Under the pieces are notes generated by a model. It was not told the origin of the DNA. It ran no database searches and saw only the letters and a program-made list of their open reading frames with translations. From assembly GCF_001540865.1 (NCBI RefSeq), contig NC_033623.1, positions 186,001 through 250,000 on the forward strand: a stretch of 64,000 bases of DNA, written 5' to 3'. Both the position numbers and the translations under genes were made by a program. Position 1 is the stretch's first letter. Each line of letters opens with the position of its first letter. The DNA comes from Ananas comosus (lineage: Eukaryota; Streptophyta; Magnoliopsida; Poales; Bromeliaceae). Shown here one piece after another: positions 17,291-29,725 of this stretch.

Positions 17291-17316
17291 TGATATGTTT
17301 AAAAACATAGGAGTTC

Positions 17317-17321
<5 letters not shown>

Positions 17322-17354
<33 letters not shown>

Positions 17355-17371
17355 NTCTTTTTTTTTTCTTT
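17322..17371. repeat. (CT)n microsatellite with an N
   Basis: A (CT)n tract of about 33 bases ends at the undetermined base 17355, which is followed by T-rich sequence. Confidence 0.9.
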
Positions 17372-17555
17372 TCTTTTTGTAATCGGGCCAAATGGACTGG
17401 GTGTAGTAGGTTGAGTAGAGTAATCTTTTATTTTTGGTTAGATTGGGCTTTATATTTAGGCATTAGTAGATATTTTTTTAAATTTTAGCATAAATAGGAC
17501 ACTTACTCAAAAGTGTCCCAAACATGTGTCCCTATAACCTAATTCTGTTGTAGTG
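17372..17555. mobile_element. right end of a CACTA-type element
   Basis: About 180 bp nearly match 39588-39768 (same order of words from GTAATCGGGCC to CTATAACCTAATTCTG) and end TTGTAGTG, the CACTA terminus. The left part is missing; the sequence is broken just before it by the N at 17355. Confidence 0.65.
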
Positions 17556-17556
17556 T

Positions 17557-17697
17557 TATCCGTTAGTTTATACTATTCAACCAACTACCACTCAACCCTA
17601 GGGGGCCCACATCATTCTAATCCCACATTTCTTAATCAAAGGACTAGAAAACTAATAGCATCAATAACTTGGTGTTATTGATAGTATTCCAGTCTAG

Positions 17698-17700
<3 letters not shown>
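17557..17700. mobile_element. partial family A MITE
   Basis: It shares the phrases ATACTATTCAACCAACTACCA and CAACCCTAGGGGGCCCACATC-like wording with the element at 17.1 kb, and ends GGTGTTATTGATAGTATT before a (TA)n tract at 17701-17729. The left end is missing because the CACTA terminus abuts it. Confidence 0.6.
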
Positions 17701-17732
<32 letters not shown>

Positions 17733-17904
17733 GAGTCGCTCAACTATATGCAATTTTGAAATGGACCCTCATGAATGTTGGATCAAATAGGAATGGGTCA
17801 AATGGCCCGAATTTCACCCTTCGTAATGGGCCATAACAATGAGACACTTCGTATGACAGATTGGTTTATCGGCCCAATGGGCCTATCAACAATTGACCTC
17901 TATA

Positions 17905-18045
17905 TTATTTTTTTTTTTGAAAGATAGGTAGCATGTTATCCGTTTCGTTTATTTCATTTTAGAAATAAACTTAGCTGGAAATGTGAATCAATTAGGATTC
18001 GAATTTAGGATCTCGGATACCAACCATCAAGCCCTTTGACACTTC
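17905..18045 (-). mobile_element. tRNA-derived SINE, minus orientation
   Basis: A reversed, diverged copy of the SINE at 56.33 kb. Read on the minus strand it has the A-box-like GTCAAAGGGCTTGATGG, a B-box-like AATTCGAATCCTAATTG, then the conserved TTTATTTCTAAAATGAAATA region and an A-rich tail (T-rich at about 17908-17921 on the plus strand). Confidence 0.7.
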
Positions 18046-19216
18046 GGACTAGAATTTGAACATATATATTAAGTGGATTTATTAGTTTATGCATGTAGTT
18101 CACATGTGCTTTTCAACACAACAACAAGGCATAAATTTGCAGTTTTGATGTCAAAACTCGCGGTTTGTTAATAACAATTAAGTTGCTAAGTTTTTGCCAT
18201 CCCAAATTCTTTTCCACGGAAAACTCTTAGAATAATAAAGCAAACACAAATTAAGAAGAACCAATACGTTGATTTGTCTAATGGCCTAATCAAACATGCA
18301 TCTACATAAAGTTCAAAATTAATTTCTAGAGATGAACTTGTTTAGGGCTACTAACAGACACATAGATCCTCTTGGAGATTCTTTCATAAATAGTAATATG
18401 CCATAATATATATATATATATATATATAGGTTTCTGAACTTATGCATTTTGTTTCGTTTTCCATTTTACCTTTCATTAAATGATAAAACAGCTTGTTTAA
18501 TTTCCACTCTACTAGTCGATCAAATTTAAGTGGTCCATTCCTCAAAACTTTTATTAAACATTTACCTCTACAAATCTAGAACCAATTAGTTATCGCATGC
18601 AAAGCAGTAATAAACTAATTCAACAAGTTGTAGAACACGAGAATTTCTCCTCATATTATTGTAAGTTATAGTATTATCCGATAAATTAGAATGTTCAAAC
18701 TGTATGAAGAAAATGTAGTTAAATATCAAGAGGAGTCAATAGAATAAGAGTTGTGACAAATGTTTATGAGATTAATATAGATATATATAAATTAGTCCAT
18801 GATTAGCTAGGGGTGCAATTTTCATAGAATCCCTTAAATAATAACGTACCATGATGACTATCGATGCTATTTATGTCTCTACATATGCTTGGTTTGGCTC
18901 TCAACTTCTATTGACTAGTGGAAGTACTTAATTTGATATACTTCACTGTATTTTGGTCCACAAGCAAGTAGCCTTTCTTTTAATATATATAATCACAATT
19001 AAGTGGGGTAGATCCTTAATTAGCTTGAGCTTTTGTTAGTCTCATGATCACTTTCATCGATACCTTCTTAGTAATCCAACACGCATAGAATCACATAGAA
19101 GAGTACTTTGTGCATTGCCCTACTACAATTCTATTTCAAAGAAGAACAATAAACAAACCCACATTGCCAAGAGATGTGGAAAACTTTTATGCATTATATA
19201 TGTAGGACTAGACTAG

Positions 19217-19314
<98 letters not shown>

Positions 19315-20930
19315 GCCGGACTACTATGATCAGTAGTAAAATGATATGGACTTCTAATTAGAGTCCTTGAGTATCTGTTGAGAGTTTTTAAGTAGCAGCA
19401 TACCATTTTAAAGTAGCTAGTGTTTCTTTGGGGACTAGAGTGGGACAAAATTGTAAATATCTATGCTATCCCACCAAACACATAAGTTTTGGTGGTTTTT
19501 GGTTAAGTGGGGAATTGTTATCTTAATTAAGTGTAGGGATTAATATCACTAATAGATTTTTTTTTCTAACTACTATTTCCATGAAATTTTTTTTATTAAT
19601 TAACTCTTGATATGATGCAGAAACCATTTATTATTAACCTCATTCTTGACATACGAAATTAGCGGCTCGAATTTGACAATTAGCAGCTTCATGTCACTTT
19701 GCTTTTGCCTTTTTAGTTCACTTACTAATTACCAGAGGAACTACTTAAATAATATTTCACTAAATTTTAACCCACAAAATAGTTCTCATAGTTATTAAAT
19801 GGTCCATCCTTTACGCTTTCTGTAGTGGCTTCATTTGATTAACATGTGCAGGCCATAATCAACACCCAAATTAATGATTGTTTGTTGTTTACAGTTAGTG
19901 CTTGTTTAGACATGGCTTCTCAACTTTGAAAAATTACAAATAAATATTTGTCTAATAAAACACTAATGTGTCATATCTGCTGCGGTGGAAGGTTGAAATA
20001 AACTCCAAAGGAAGAAGAGATTCCATTGTGATGCAACTGATTCAATCAGAAGCTGTTAAATATATAGCTCATTTGGTACATCTTGAGAATAATCAAACAA
20101 TATTGGACCACATTAATTAAGCAATAGAGGTACACTACTCTGTTCTTTAGTGGAACCACAAACATCATATCAACTAAGTAGTACAACTATGCGCAACGGC
20201 CTTCTACTTACGAAAACAGCTAATATTCTCTCATATGGTACTTTCTCACCGCACTCAAATATATTCAACCCATAATTGATCTCAAACAGAAACTTAATAC
20301 TTTTGAAAAGTTACTTTCGGAAAAGCTCTAGATCGAACACGATCTTATAATGTGGGCAAAAACCATCTCTATATACTGAAGACAAAAAGCTCATGGATTT
20401 TATGAGATCTAGTACTATGGTATCTCGGAACACCTCATCATACTTTGCAAATCCTCTACCTGCCTCACCCTCCTTAACAAAACACACACACACACATGTA
20501 CAGTGATTACGTTTGGAGGTATATATTATTATGAGCTTATGTAGAGTTGGATACGTAGCAATCGATCCCATGCAACCAAACGTAACCACTGGCTGACGTG
20601 GCGCGACGTGATAGGCTGAGGACACTTCCCGCCCATTCCACAGGGTTGTAGGAACTATTCTACAACGGAGCACGTTTCGTCTTGTGATTGGCTCTTAAAT
20701 CGATCAGCTCTCAAAAAAAGAAAAATTAAAGCCAATCATTAATTTCCATCGAAAATTGTCCAGATTAACCGGACGGACATAATTGTATTTTTATCCATAT
20801 ATTAAGTACAGTTTATTAAAGTAGAAATATTTTGTCCAATTGTTTCTAGCCAAATAACAATTATTTTTAAAAATATTTATACCTATCTTTCATGCAAAAT
20901 CCAAAAATTATTACTAACTTTTCCATGGAC

Positions 20931-20962
<32 letters not shown>

Positions 20963-20970
20963 AAGAGAGC
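18046..20970. other. intergenic, no gene recognised
   Basis: AT-rich DNA with a (TA)n/(GA)n compound microsatellite at about 19219-19312 and a (CA)n at 20483-20496. The 120-residue minus-strand open frame at 20311-20673 has no recognisable domain, contains a Cys/Val stretch from the CA repeat and lacks splice or context support, so I do not call it. The segment 20580-20690 is less AT-rich, and includes a GTTGTAG...CTACAAC inverted repeat. Confidence 0.5.
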
Positions 20971-21490
20971 TAGACCGGTATACTATCAACAGCACGAAGG
21001 CCTCCGTATTACAATGTTGTTTTCAATATTGCGGCTTCCAAATCAACGATCGGCTCCATTAGACTTGATCTACACCATTAAAAGTATTTGAAAACTAAAT
21101 TTCATAATTTACCTATCAAACGAATAGTTTAAAAATGAATGGCTGAAAATAAAAATCTTATAAAAAATGATGATAAAAGACATGAATTTAAGATTAGAAG
21201 TACTGATCTTACTCTAAATAATTAAAAGAATTTTCTATAAAAATTTCATTAGATTTGAATTGTTTTACACCGTTAAATTCACAAATGATCACATCTACCA
21301 TTAAAATTATCAATTTTGAGACAGTTTGATCACTAGCCAAATAATGTCGAAAAATTATAAAATTTAGTTTCCAAATACTTTTAATAGTGTAGATCAAGTC
21401 TAATAGAGCGATCGTTTGATTTGGAAGGGCATCATTGAAATAATTAATAGCACAGAAGCCTCCGTACTACGATGAGTATACCAATCTAGC
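20971..21490. mobile_element. long fold-back element (family B)
   Basis: About 520 bp whose two ends are inverted copies over roughly 150-200 bp. The left reads ...GAAGGCCTCCGTATTAC...GATCGGCTCCATTAGACTTG and the right, read backwards, ...GAAGCCTCCGTAGTAC...GATCGCTCTATTAGACTTG. It is non-coding and flanked by (GA)n and (CT)n tracts. A relative lies at 28.73-29.21 kb. Confidence 0.75.
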
Positions 21491-21494
21491 TCTC

Positions 21495-22083
21495 TCTTCT
21501 CTCTCTCTCTATATAATATATAATATATATCATATTATTATATAGAGAGAGAGAGAGAGGAGAGAGAGAGATCAAAAGTCGGCTACAATAATATTGATAG
21601 CATTGAGCAGTTAGCGCTACCAAATTTTTCAACGTTATATCTACTCCTCTGATCTGGTCTATCCGATAGATTATATTATTCAACAAACCACCAACTCAAC
21701 CCTTGAAGGTTTGGTTTCTAAAAATTTCTACTTTGTAAAAGTGGCGGTTGGAGAAGTTAGAGCAACTACTACTTAAACTAAGGAGATGCTTTAGTTGCCT
21801 TGTATTTCATTTTTGGCAAATAATATATATAAGAATTAAGAATTAGGCTACTATACTATTAATAGTACCAAACACTTGATTATATTAAATTTTCGGCTCT
21901 TAGATGGAGAGATATGCGGTTAAAATAATAATGATCCTCTAAGGTTGAGTGTGTAGTTGGTTAAATAATATGGTTTAACGGATAGAAATGATCAAAGAGA
22001 TAAATCTAATGGTGAAAAACTCGATAGTACCAAACGCTTGATACTATTGATAGTATAGTAGCTAAACTCTATATATATATAAT
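21495..22083. mobile_element. one partial and one full family A MITE
   Basis: A partial copy at about 21582-21712 (GATAGCATT...CCAACTCAACCC) is followed by a fuller copy at about 21847-22064. The fuller copy has ends TACTATACTATTAATAGTACC and, reversed, the same word, then (TA)n. CT/GA and TA tracts surround both. Confidence 0.65.
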
Positions 22084-23820
22084 ATATAATAAATGTACTT
22101 TCATTGCTACGTGGGGAAGTGTTCTGCATTGTCTATTTTTAACATTTCCAATCAAACATGAAGCATGTATTTAAGAAGATCACAGCGGTGTATATCCAAC
22201 AATATGATCTATCAACATCATCATCCGTGTCCACATGTAAGAATATGTTCAAAATAAGACTGAATTATAGCTTATAATATGGATGTTACTCAGATTTCAA
22301 TTATTACAGTATCTGTATCGTCACTTAGACCGGGTTTAATTCTTTAACCCATCCATTAATAATCCAAAAGATGGATTTACTAAAAAATAGTTCATGAATA
22401 AACTTTATATATGCCTCATGATATTATGTTAACCAAAAGATTAATCTAACAAAAAATAATTAATAATTTTACAAGAAATTAAATATTTTTTATGGGTTAA
22501 TTTGAGTCATTTGTGGACTTACGAAGACTTTACGAAAGCAACACGCACATTTACAACACGTTATTTGGATAGAAATTGATTGTGTTTCTCTTTGTTCATG
22601 CAAAAATTAGTGAAACTACTGGCTCAAGGGGTCCATCATACAAGGTGTAAACCATCCATTAGTCCATCTTTACTTTTATTTTCCTTTTAACTTTGAGAAT
22701 AATAAGTATTAATCCACGTAACTGTGCAACCCAATTAGATGATTGTGATTTAACGTAAAAATGGGAATATGGAATGGAAGGCACGACAACTAGGCGGTCC
22801 ACAACTAACCTTGTGGACAATATATTCAAACTATAAAAGTTTTCCACTTTTATCTGCAGTTTTTTCATATAAAGTTTTGTCAAAAATGTATTATAGTGAA
22901 GTTTTTATGAAAGGGATGAATCTGAAACTTCCACTGTGACGGTAAAGTCACGACTTAAAAGTTCTATCTTTTTGTTGAGAAAAACTTAATTAGGATTAGT
23001 GTCTCATGCATGAAATGATGTTGATGATTAAAACATGTTTAGTTTGTTCTAAGCGGCTTATATATATATATATATATATATATATGATCCAAATTTGTTT
23101 ACAATGAAAGTCATATTGTATTGAATTTTCCATTCTTGTATTTACCACGAACTAAACAATTAAACAAAGTGATCATTCACAACCAAGTTATTTTTGGACT
23201 CCTAAATTTGTAGTGACTCATTTATTTCATTAAATATATTTCTGAGCCATTTTATATTAAAACATAATTAATCATAGAAAATATAATGGCAGAACTAATT
23301 TTAAACCTCTTGTGGCAATTTCAGCTCCGCGCTCTTCATATCTATCGAATATTAATTCTCATAGTACTATTTTCTATTGATCTTTTCTGCCAACATAAGG
23401 AAATAACAAATTAACAAACAATAGCCTTTGTTTTCTTTGGTAAAACTCTACATAGAGCTTACTTGAACTATGAATCGATTTTATTTGACTATCAAACTTT
23501 TGAAAATTTTAATTTTATTGATCAACTTTTCAATTTATTTGATTTGAGTCAGTCAATGATATTTTAACTTTCAAATTTAAATATACCGTTTATCTTTACA
23601 GATTTAATTAGTATATTTTATATAATTTTCGCAATAATAAATTTATTAAAATAAACAAGTAGCTTAAATTTTAAAGTTAAAATATCGTTCACTAATTCAA
23701 ATCTACTAAATTGAAATATTGGATAGTAATAATAAAAATTTTGAATGATTAAATAATCGATTCAAAATAGCTTATATTTGAATAGTTATTATTATTTTTT
23801 TTTTTACTTTGGGGAAGTGC
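22084..23820. other. intergenic upstream of GA20ox, nothing recognised
   Basis: AT-rich DNA with a (TA)n at 23060-23085. No open frame here looks coding. The last few hundred bases are the distal promoter region of the GA20ox gene. Confidence 0.5.
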
Positions 23821-23829
23821 TGGATGAGG

Positions 23830-23888
23830 GATGACGTGGTAGAGCCGGTCTAGGCACTTACCTCTATTCCCAGCGGGATATAATAAAG
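23830..23888 (+). promoter_or_regulatory. GA20ox core promoter
   Basis: A TATA-like word (GATATAATAAAG) lies at 23877-23888, about 250 bp before the start codon. A bZIP-type ACGT element (TGACGTGG) lies about 45 bp upstream of it. Confidence 0.5.
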
Positions 23889-24011
23889 AGCTTGAACCAC
23901 GCAGCGGAGCGTATCTCTCCCACACTCCGTTTCACCCACCTCTCCCATTGGGCGGGATCGCGCTCTCCCCTCTTCTCCATTTCCCGTCCCTTCTCATCAT
24001 CACCCACATTC

Positions 24012-24088
24012 AATTAATTAATTAATTAATTAATTAATTAATTAATCAATCAATCAATCAATTTAATTAATTAATTAATTAATTAATC

Positions 24089-24125
<37 letters not shown>
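24012..24125 (+). repeat. (AATT)n and (TC)n repeats in GA20ox leader
   Basis: AATT repeats cover 24012-24046 and 24061-24087, with CAAT units between. A (TC)n tract at 24091-24125 ends 11 bases before the start codon. The AATT unit is self-complementary, so this leader could form hairpins in RNA. Repeat length is likely to vary between individuals. Confidence 0.9.
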
Positions 24126-24128
<3 letters not shown>

Positions 24129-24136
24129 AACCACCG

Positions 24137-27100
24137 ATGGCGCCTCCTCCGACGCGGCTCGAGTTCGACGCCGCGGTGCTCAGCGGCGCCCCCACCATCC
24201 CCGGCGAGTTCGTGTGGCCCGACGACGACAAGCCAGCGCCCGGCGCGGCGGCGGAGCTCGCCGTCCCCGTCGTCGACCTCGGCCTCGCCCTCCGCGGCGG
24301 CGCCGGCGCCGGGGACGAGGAGCTGGTGCGCGGGGCGTGCGAGCGCCACGGGTTCTTCCACGTGGCGAACCACGGGGTCGACCCCGAGCTCGTCGCGGAG
24401 GCGCACCGCTGCGCCGAGGGCTTCTTCGCGAAGCCGCTCGCGGAGAAGCTGCGCGCGCGCCGCGCCCCCGGCGAGAGCTGCGGCTACGCGAGCAGCTTCA
24501 CCGGCCGCTTCCGCGAGAAGCTCCCCTGGAAGGAGACGCTCTCGTTCCGGTACTCCGCCGCCCCATCCTCGTCGTCGTCCCCATCGTCGTCGTCGTCGCG
24601 CGCCAATGGTGTTCTCGATTACTTCGTCGACACGCTAGGGGAGGAGCATCGCCACCACGGGTGAGAATAAGTACTCGCTCACCCCCACTACCGAGAATGG
24701 ATGCTATAAAAAACCGAATTGCTTGATTTTTCTGAAATGGTAATATAAAAAGTGGATTTTGAAATTAAATTGATAGAGATTCCTGTTTTTCTTAATTAGT
24801 AAAAATATTAGATAAATTAAATTATGCTACTAACTGCTTGTTGCTATCAAGTTTTCGACTGTTAGGTAAAAAAAAAATGTGCGGTTAGGATGACAGTGAT
24901 CTCGTAGAGTTGAGTGAGTCATTAGTTAAATAATATAATCTAACGGACGAAAGTGTTCAAACGGTAGATCTAACGACAGAAAACTCGATAGTATCAAGAG
25001 TTTCGTCCTATCGATAGTATAGCAGTCGAACTTTAGATAAGTTTCATAACGTTCCACATGTAAAAGTAAAAAATTTTAAATGCCTGAATTTTAAAAATGT
25101 ATTTTAATATTTTACATTCGAAATAATATACAGTACTTGTAGTAGACTAGTTGGTTGACTTTTGTTTTTTTGGTAGTTTATTTTGGACATGAATTTGAAT
25201 AATTGGATAAGGATCAAATTTCTAGATCTTATTGACGACCTGTATGGTGTGGACACAATTTTATACAGTACCTCTTGTTTATTTTTTGGATAAGCTTATG
25301 CGAACTTATTATAGGTTCATAAGGACGTATATAAAAGCATGTCAAATTCCGAGTAAGTTTAATTCAATTGGTAAGTTGTGATCGAATTAACATTTTTTTA
25401 CTAAGTTCGACCAAATTTAATAAATATTTTTGGCAATAATAAAATCCGTTTTGTGATAAAAACCACCATAAGTAATTGCAAAATTTTACCAATATAAAAT
25501 TTAGGGGCAATTTTAAACGTGCTCTTAAAAAATTATAAAATACCGTGAATATCCATTCAAAATTATTAATATTATTTTTGTTCTTATGAATTAATGAATT
25601 ACATTAAAAATGTCCTCCGTCACGTAATTTAAAAATTCTAGATTAATTTATTCCTAATTATATCTAATTATAAATAATTATGGAGGGATAATAAAAAGAA
25701 AAAAGCTCGGTCTTTGTTTATAATTCAATTTATGAATGCATTTTTTGTGTACTCATTTTTTTTTTTTCATCAATATTTATTGGGTCTTATGTCATAATAA
25801 AAAGTAGCCGAAACTAAAAATATATTGCAATTTTTTTGTGAGACTATTTTCTTCGTTGTCTAAATTGATGTAATTTTTTTTAATTTACTATTTGTGTATA
25901 GTTTGTTACAATTAATTAGTTTTAATTTGATATACAGTCAATTGTATTTATAACATTTTCAATAATATAATGTTTAAGTTAATCAGAAAGCTATAGATAA
26001 TAAATGGTGGGCAAAATAAGAATTTTATTTAGTTTTTTTAATAATTATTATTAATTTGGGTATTTATGACGATTTCTCTCAATTAGAGGAGTATTTCAAC
26101 ATAGAAATGCTTTAGATCCTTTTCCTTAGAATATTTCAATATATTGTTGACGTGTTGGCATATATATGTAAAAGAAATATGATTTGGAATTGAGAAAAGA
26201 AGTACATGAGGTTAAAAATTTGACGTTTTGACTGATCAGGATGGTGTACCATGCCTACTGCGAAGCGATGAGCCGGCTCTCTTTAGACATCATGGAGTTA
26301 TTGGGTCTGAGCCTGGGCGTGGGTCGCGACTGCTTTCGAAGCTACTTTCAGGGCAACGACTCCATAATGCGGCTGAACTACTATCCGCGGTGCCAGCGGC
26401 CGGAGCTGACGCTCGGCACTGGCCCGCATTGCGACCCCACATCCCTCACCATCCTCCACCAGGACGATGTTGGCGGTCTCCAAGTCTTGGCCGACGGTCA
26501 GTGGCTCTCTGTTCGGCCCAGCACCGACGCCTTCATCGTCAACATCGGCGACACGTTCATGGTAAATTGAAACTTGTCGCCCAAGTGTTACAAATGAATC
26601 AAACCAACCGTCTCTAATGCAAGTGACAAAAAATTTGATAGTTGATATCCGAGGTCGTAAGTTCGAATCTTAATTGATTTACATTTCCAGTTAAGTTTAT
26701 TTTTAAATAAAACAAATAAAAGAGATAGCATACAACTTATCTCTCTCTCAAAAAAAAAAAAAAAAAAAAAAAAAAACACCCTCAGCTAGAAATCATTTAA
26801 GATCTCTGTAGTACAACTTTAGGGGAGTGTCAATCAAAGAAATTATAGTGTTGTTGAGAGGATCTCCGTACAATTTTACCTAATTGTGGAAAGGGTTTTC
26901 TCAACTTGATGATTTTTGAATAAATTGAATTTTTTTTTTTTTTTGTTTGTTTGCAGGCTTTGTCGAACGGGCGGTACAAGAGTTGCCTCCATCGGGCAGT
27001 CGTAAACAGCGAGACGGTGCGGAAGTCCTTAGCCTTCTTCCTTTGCCCGGGGCCCGACAAGGTTGTGCGGCCGCCGCCGGCCCTCGTCGCCCCCGGGGAG

Positions 27101-27232
27101 CAGAGGGCATATCCGGATTTCACGTGGCCGACGTTGCTCGAGTTCACACAAAAGCATTACAGGGCCGATATGAGGACACTCGACGCCTTCTCGGCGTGGA
27201 TGCTGAACAATGAAGGCAATGCCGTGAAGTGA
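24137..27232 (+). CDS. GA20ox: gibberellin 20-oxidase
   Basis: It oxidises C-20 of GA12/GA53 in successive steps to give GA9/GA20, a rate-limiting stage of gibberellin synthesis in the cytosol. Exons 24137-24660, 26240-26561 and 26957-27232 (GT-AG) give 373 aa, the normal length. The GA20ox signature [10 protein letters not shown] is at 129-138 and NYYPRCQRP at about 221-229. Predicted iron ligands are H238, D240 ([10 protein letters not shown]) and H294 (LHRAVVN), with R304 and S306 for 2-oxoglutarate. A Ser-rich run at 141-154 comes from TCG/TCC repeats. Exon 1 is extremely GC-rich; exons 2-3 are less so. Intron 1 (1.58 kb) holds a family A MITE and intron 2 a SINE. GA20ox genes are usually repressed by their product, but I see no element that proves it here. 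LPWKET and the Ser-free catalytic core separate it from GA3ox and GA2ox. Confidence 0.95.
24823..25032. mobile_element. family A MITE in GA20ox intron 1
   Basis: About 205 bp with the family words GCGGTTAGGATGACAGTG and GTAGATCTAACGACAGAAAA, and ends TGCTACTAACTG / reversed GACTGCTATACTATCGATAG. This copy lacks an adjacent CT or TA microsatellite. Confidence 0.65.
26604..26776 (+). mobile_element. SINE in GA20ox intron 2
   Basis: The A-box-like region (GCAAGTGACAAAAAATTTGATAG) is decayed. The B-box-like AGTTCGAATCTTAATTG, the TTTATTTTTAAATAAAACAAATAAA region and a long A tail (26749-26776) match the family copy at 56.33 kb. Confidence 0.7.
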
Positions 27233-28730
27233 GGATATGAACAATTATAGTACAAAGAGAAGGAAAAGGGCTTCCCAACTGTCTCAACTTTAGCGTAATT
27301 TGAGATCACCGTTGGACTTTGAAAACAACAAAAAATTATCCAAACAATATGTTTCCAGCTCTTTCATCGTAAAATCATATTGTGCAGAAAATTTGTGTTA
27401 GTTTCAAAGTTCAAATGATGATCACAAATTACAAGGAAGTCGGGACTGATCTGAAATATTTACAATTACTAGACAAAATTTTGTACAATGTTCCTTCAAT
27501 TTTGTTTGTTCTTTAATTTCTTCATTTTTCTTTCTCAACAAAAAAAGAAGAAATTTCTTCATTTTTGTTTCTTATTTTATTTAGTTAAAAACAGTAACTA
27601 ATAAGAAGGGAGGAAATAAAAGGACAGAGAGGAACTAATAATAAAGGAAGAAGGGGCCAAAAAAAAAACAAGAATTATATTCCAAATTTTCCTCTTGGAA
27701 AAGATCTACTAATTTTTCTTGTCCCCACTCAAAGAGTGCCACAGGTATGGTCAGTTTTGTCCTACTCTTGGACCTTTTTACTGTCCTATTCTTATTCCAC
27801 CCTTTTGTCACTTAGCCCTCTCTCTATCTCTCTCTCTCTTACCCACTAGCCCCATTTTTGTTATTTTTTGTGCACAGAATATCATGGCACATCCAGGAAA
27901 GGATTCTTCTTTCCATTTCTTTTGTTTTTGAGTGTGGACACTCTCTAATTTTATTAGAGTTGCTAATACCAAAGAAAAAGACAAGGGATTTGTATGTGTG
28001 TGTGTGTGTGAGTGAGTGAGAGAGAGAGAGAGAGAGAGAGTGTGTGTAGAGTAGAGTTAGTGCGCATCATCATAGTATTTATATCCTTAAATGAAACAAC
28101 ATTCTATAAAGAGAGGAAAAGTGAGATTGCTTTCATTTCAGGATGCTGTTGATATACAGCTTCTATGTAGAGTTTTGGCTAATCTTGGGGTGTCTTAGCC
28201 GAATCCGGCTCACCTTTTACCCAAAAAAAAACATTAAAAAAAGTTGTTTTTTATCTGCGCCCTCAAAAGCGTAGGTGATGCCGCGCTAGCGGTGTTTTCT
28301 TTTCAGAATTTGTTTGTAAACCAATTAGTCCGCATCACATAAGATCGAGAATTTTTGTGGGGATCTTTGGAGGGTCCTGGAGCAATATTTTATGATTTTG
28401 AATTTTAAATTGTCGCTTCTAGCATCATTCTAAGATATTTTTTTGAAATACAAACAGAATCAACCACTATTATTAGAAAAGCAATACAATCGATATATTT
28501 TTTATCAGAACTTTAAAAAACAAAAAGAAAAAAAGGTAAACTATAAAAAATTCTTGTTGCACTCTCGCATCTTACTCAATTTCCTGCTATACATTAATAA
28601 AAGTTACACCAACTCACGCTTTGTCATTATCTCAAATAGAGGTCTAACTATTTAGGATGATTGTCAAGCCAGTTATGAAACTTTGTAAAAATGAGTTTAC
28701 AGTGATGTTGCAAATTAAATAGAGAGTTGG
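27233..28730. other. 3' flank of GA20ox and intergenic DNA
   Basis: AT-rich DNA with (GT)n/(GA)n tracts at about 27996-28048. The open frames here are low-complexity. I see no gene. Confidence 0.5.
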
Positions 28731-28734
28731 GCTG

Positions 28735-29210
28735 ATATGTTTTTAGTAGTACGAACCTCTCTATGCTTTCAAATCGTTTTCGACGTTGGGATTTTCGAAT
28801 TGACGATCGGCTTCGTTAGACTTGATTTAGAGTATTTGATGTATCTAAACAATAAGCTTTAAAAATTTTCAATATCATTTATCTAGTGATCCAAAATAGC
28901 TCAAAATCAACGGCTGAAAATAAAAATCTTACAAAACGTGATATTATGACACTAAAATTTTAGATTAAAAATACTTAGTCTTATTTTATATAGTATAAAA
29001 ATTTTTTATCAAAATTTTATACAATTTGGATATTTCTATACCGTTAGACTTTCAAACGGCTCACTACAATCATTAAAATTATTGATTTTGAGTCCCTTCG
29101 ATTACTAGACAAAATAATATTGAAAAATCGTGAAATCTATTTTCTAGATATTTCAAATACTCTAGATCAAGTATAACAGAATCGATCGTTAATTCGAAAT
29201 TTTTTTACAA
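28735..29210. mobile_element. fold-back element (family B relative)
   Basis: It shares long phrases with 20.97-21.49 kb: GACGATCGGCTTCGTTAGACTTGAT, the interior GGCTGAAAATAAAAATCTTA, and a mirrored right arm ending TCGATCGTTAATTCGAA. The arms are inverted copies of each other. It is non-coding. Confidence 0.65.
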
Positions 29211-29257
29211 TACAGTTAGCTAATTTTTGTAAAATTTTTAGATTTATCTACGACGGT

Positions 29258-29323
29258 GATAAAATACAAAATGGTAACTGACGTAATTTTGATAAAATAC
29301 AAAATGGTAACTGACGTAATTTT
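29258..29323. repeat. perfect 33-bp tandem duplication
   Basis: The unit GATAAAATACAAAATGG... (33 bases) at 29258-29290 is repeated exactly at 29291-29323. Confidence 0.9.
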
Positions 29324-29391
29324 TACGCAGAAAGATAAGTTAGGAACGAAAGGCTGAAGCGCTAAAAGACTTTTTTATAATGAGGCCAAAA

Positions 29392-29423
<32 letters not shown>

Positions 29424-29445
29424 AAAACAGGATAACTACACAGGA

Positions 29446-29710
29446 AGAGTGGGGTGGGGAGGGCCAGAAGAAGAGCTAGCGCTTGTGGGTGTGGTGGTGG
29501 CCAGCCGCCGCGGCAAGAGGACAAAGGGGAGGGCGGGCGTCGCAGTCGCTCAGCTGCGCTCGAGCATCTGCTGGCGTCCGTTTCCGCGCCACACCCCCAC
29601 GGCAGAACAGACAGGCAAGTATGCAACCTACCCCCACCACCGCACCCCGCGACAGTACAAACAACGCCACGCACTTCCTTCGCTTCTCTCTCTCTCTCTT
29701 TCTTTTGTCC
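29446..29710. other. isolated GC-rich island, no gene assigned
   Basis: About 260 bp of GC-rich sequence between a long poly-A tract (29389-29427) and a (CT)n tract (29686-29699). Several overlapping open frames cross it in different frames. None shows a known domain or a plausible splice partner. It resembles the first exon or leader of a monocot gene, but no downstream exons were found. Confidence 0.35.
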
Positions 29711-29725
29711 TCCCCCCGGGGATGT

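Noticed and set aside
20311..20673. 120-residue minus-strand open frame
   Set aside because: No known domain, part of it is a translated CA repeat, and it lies in AT-rich DNA without neighbouring exons. Most likely chance.
26318..26520. Reading the GA20ox-like and ANS-like genes as a two-gene biosynthetic cluster
   Set aside because: They share only the dioxygenase superfamily. Their diagnostic motifs assign them to unrelated pathways, and 7 kb of transposon-rich spacer separates them.
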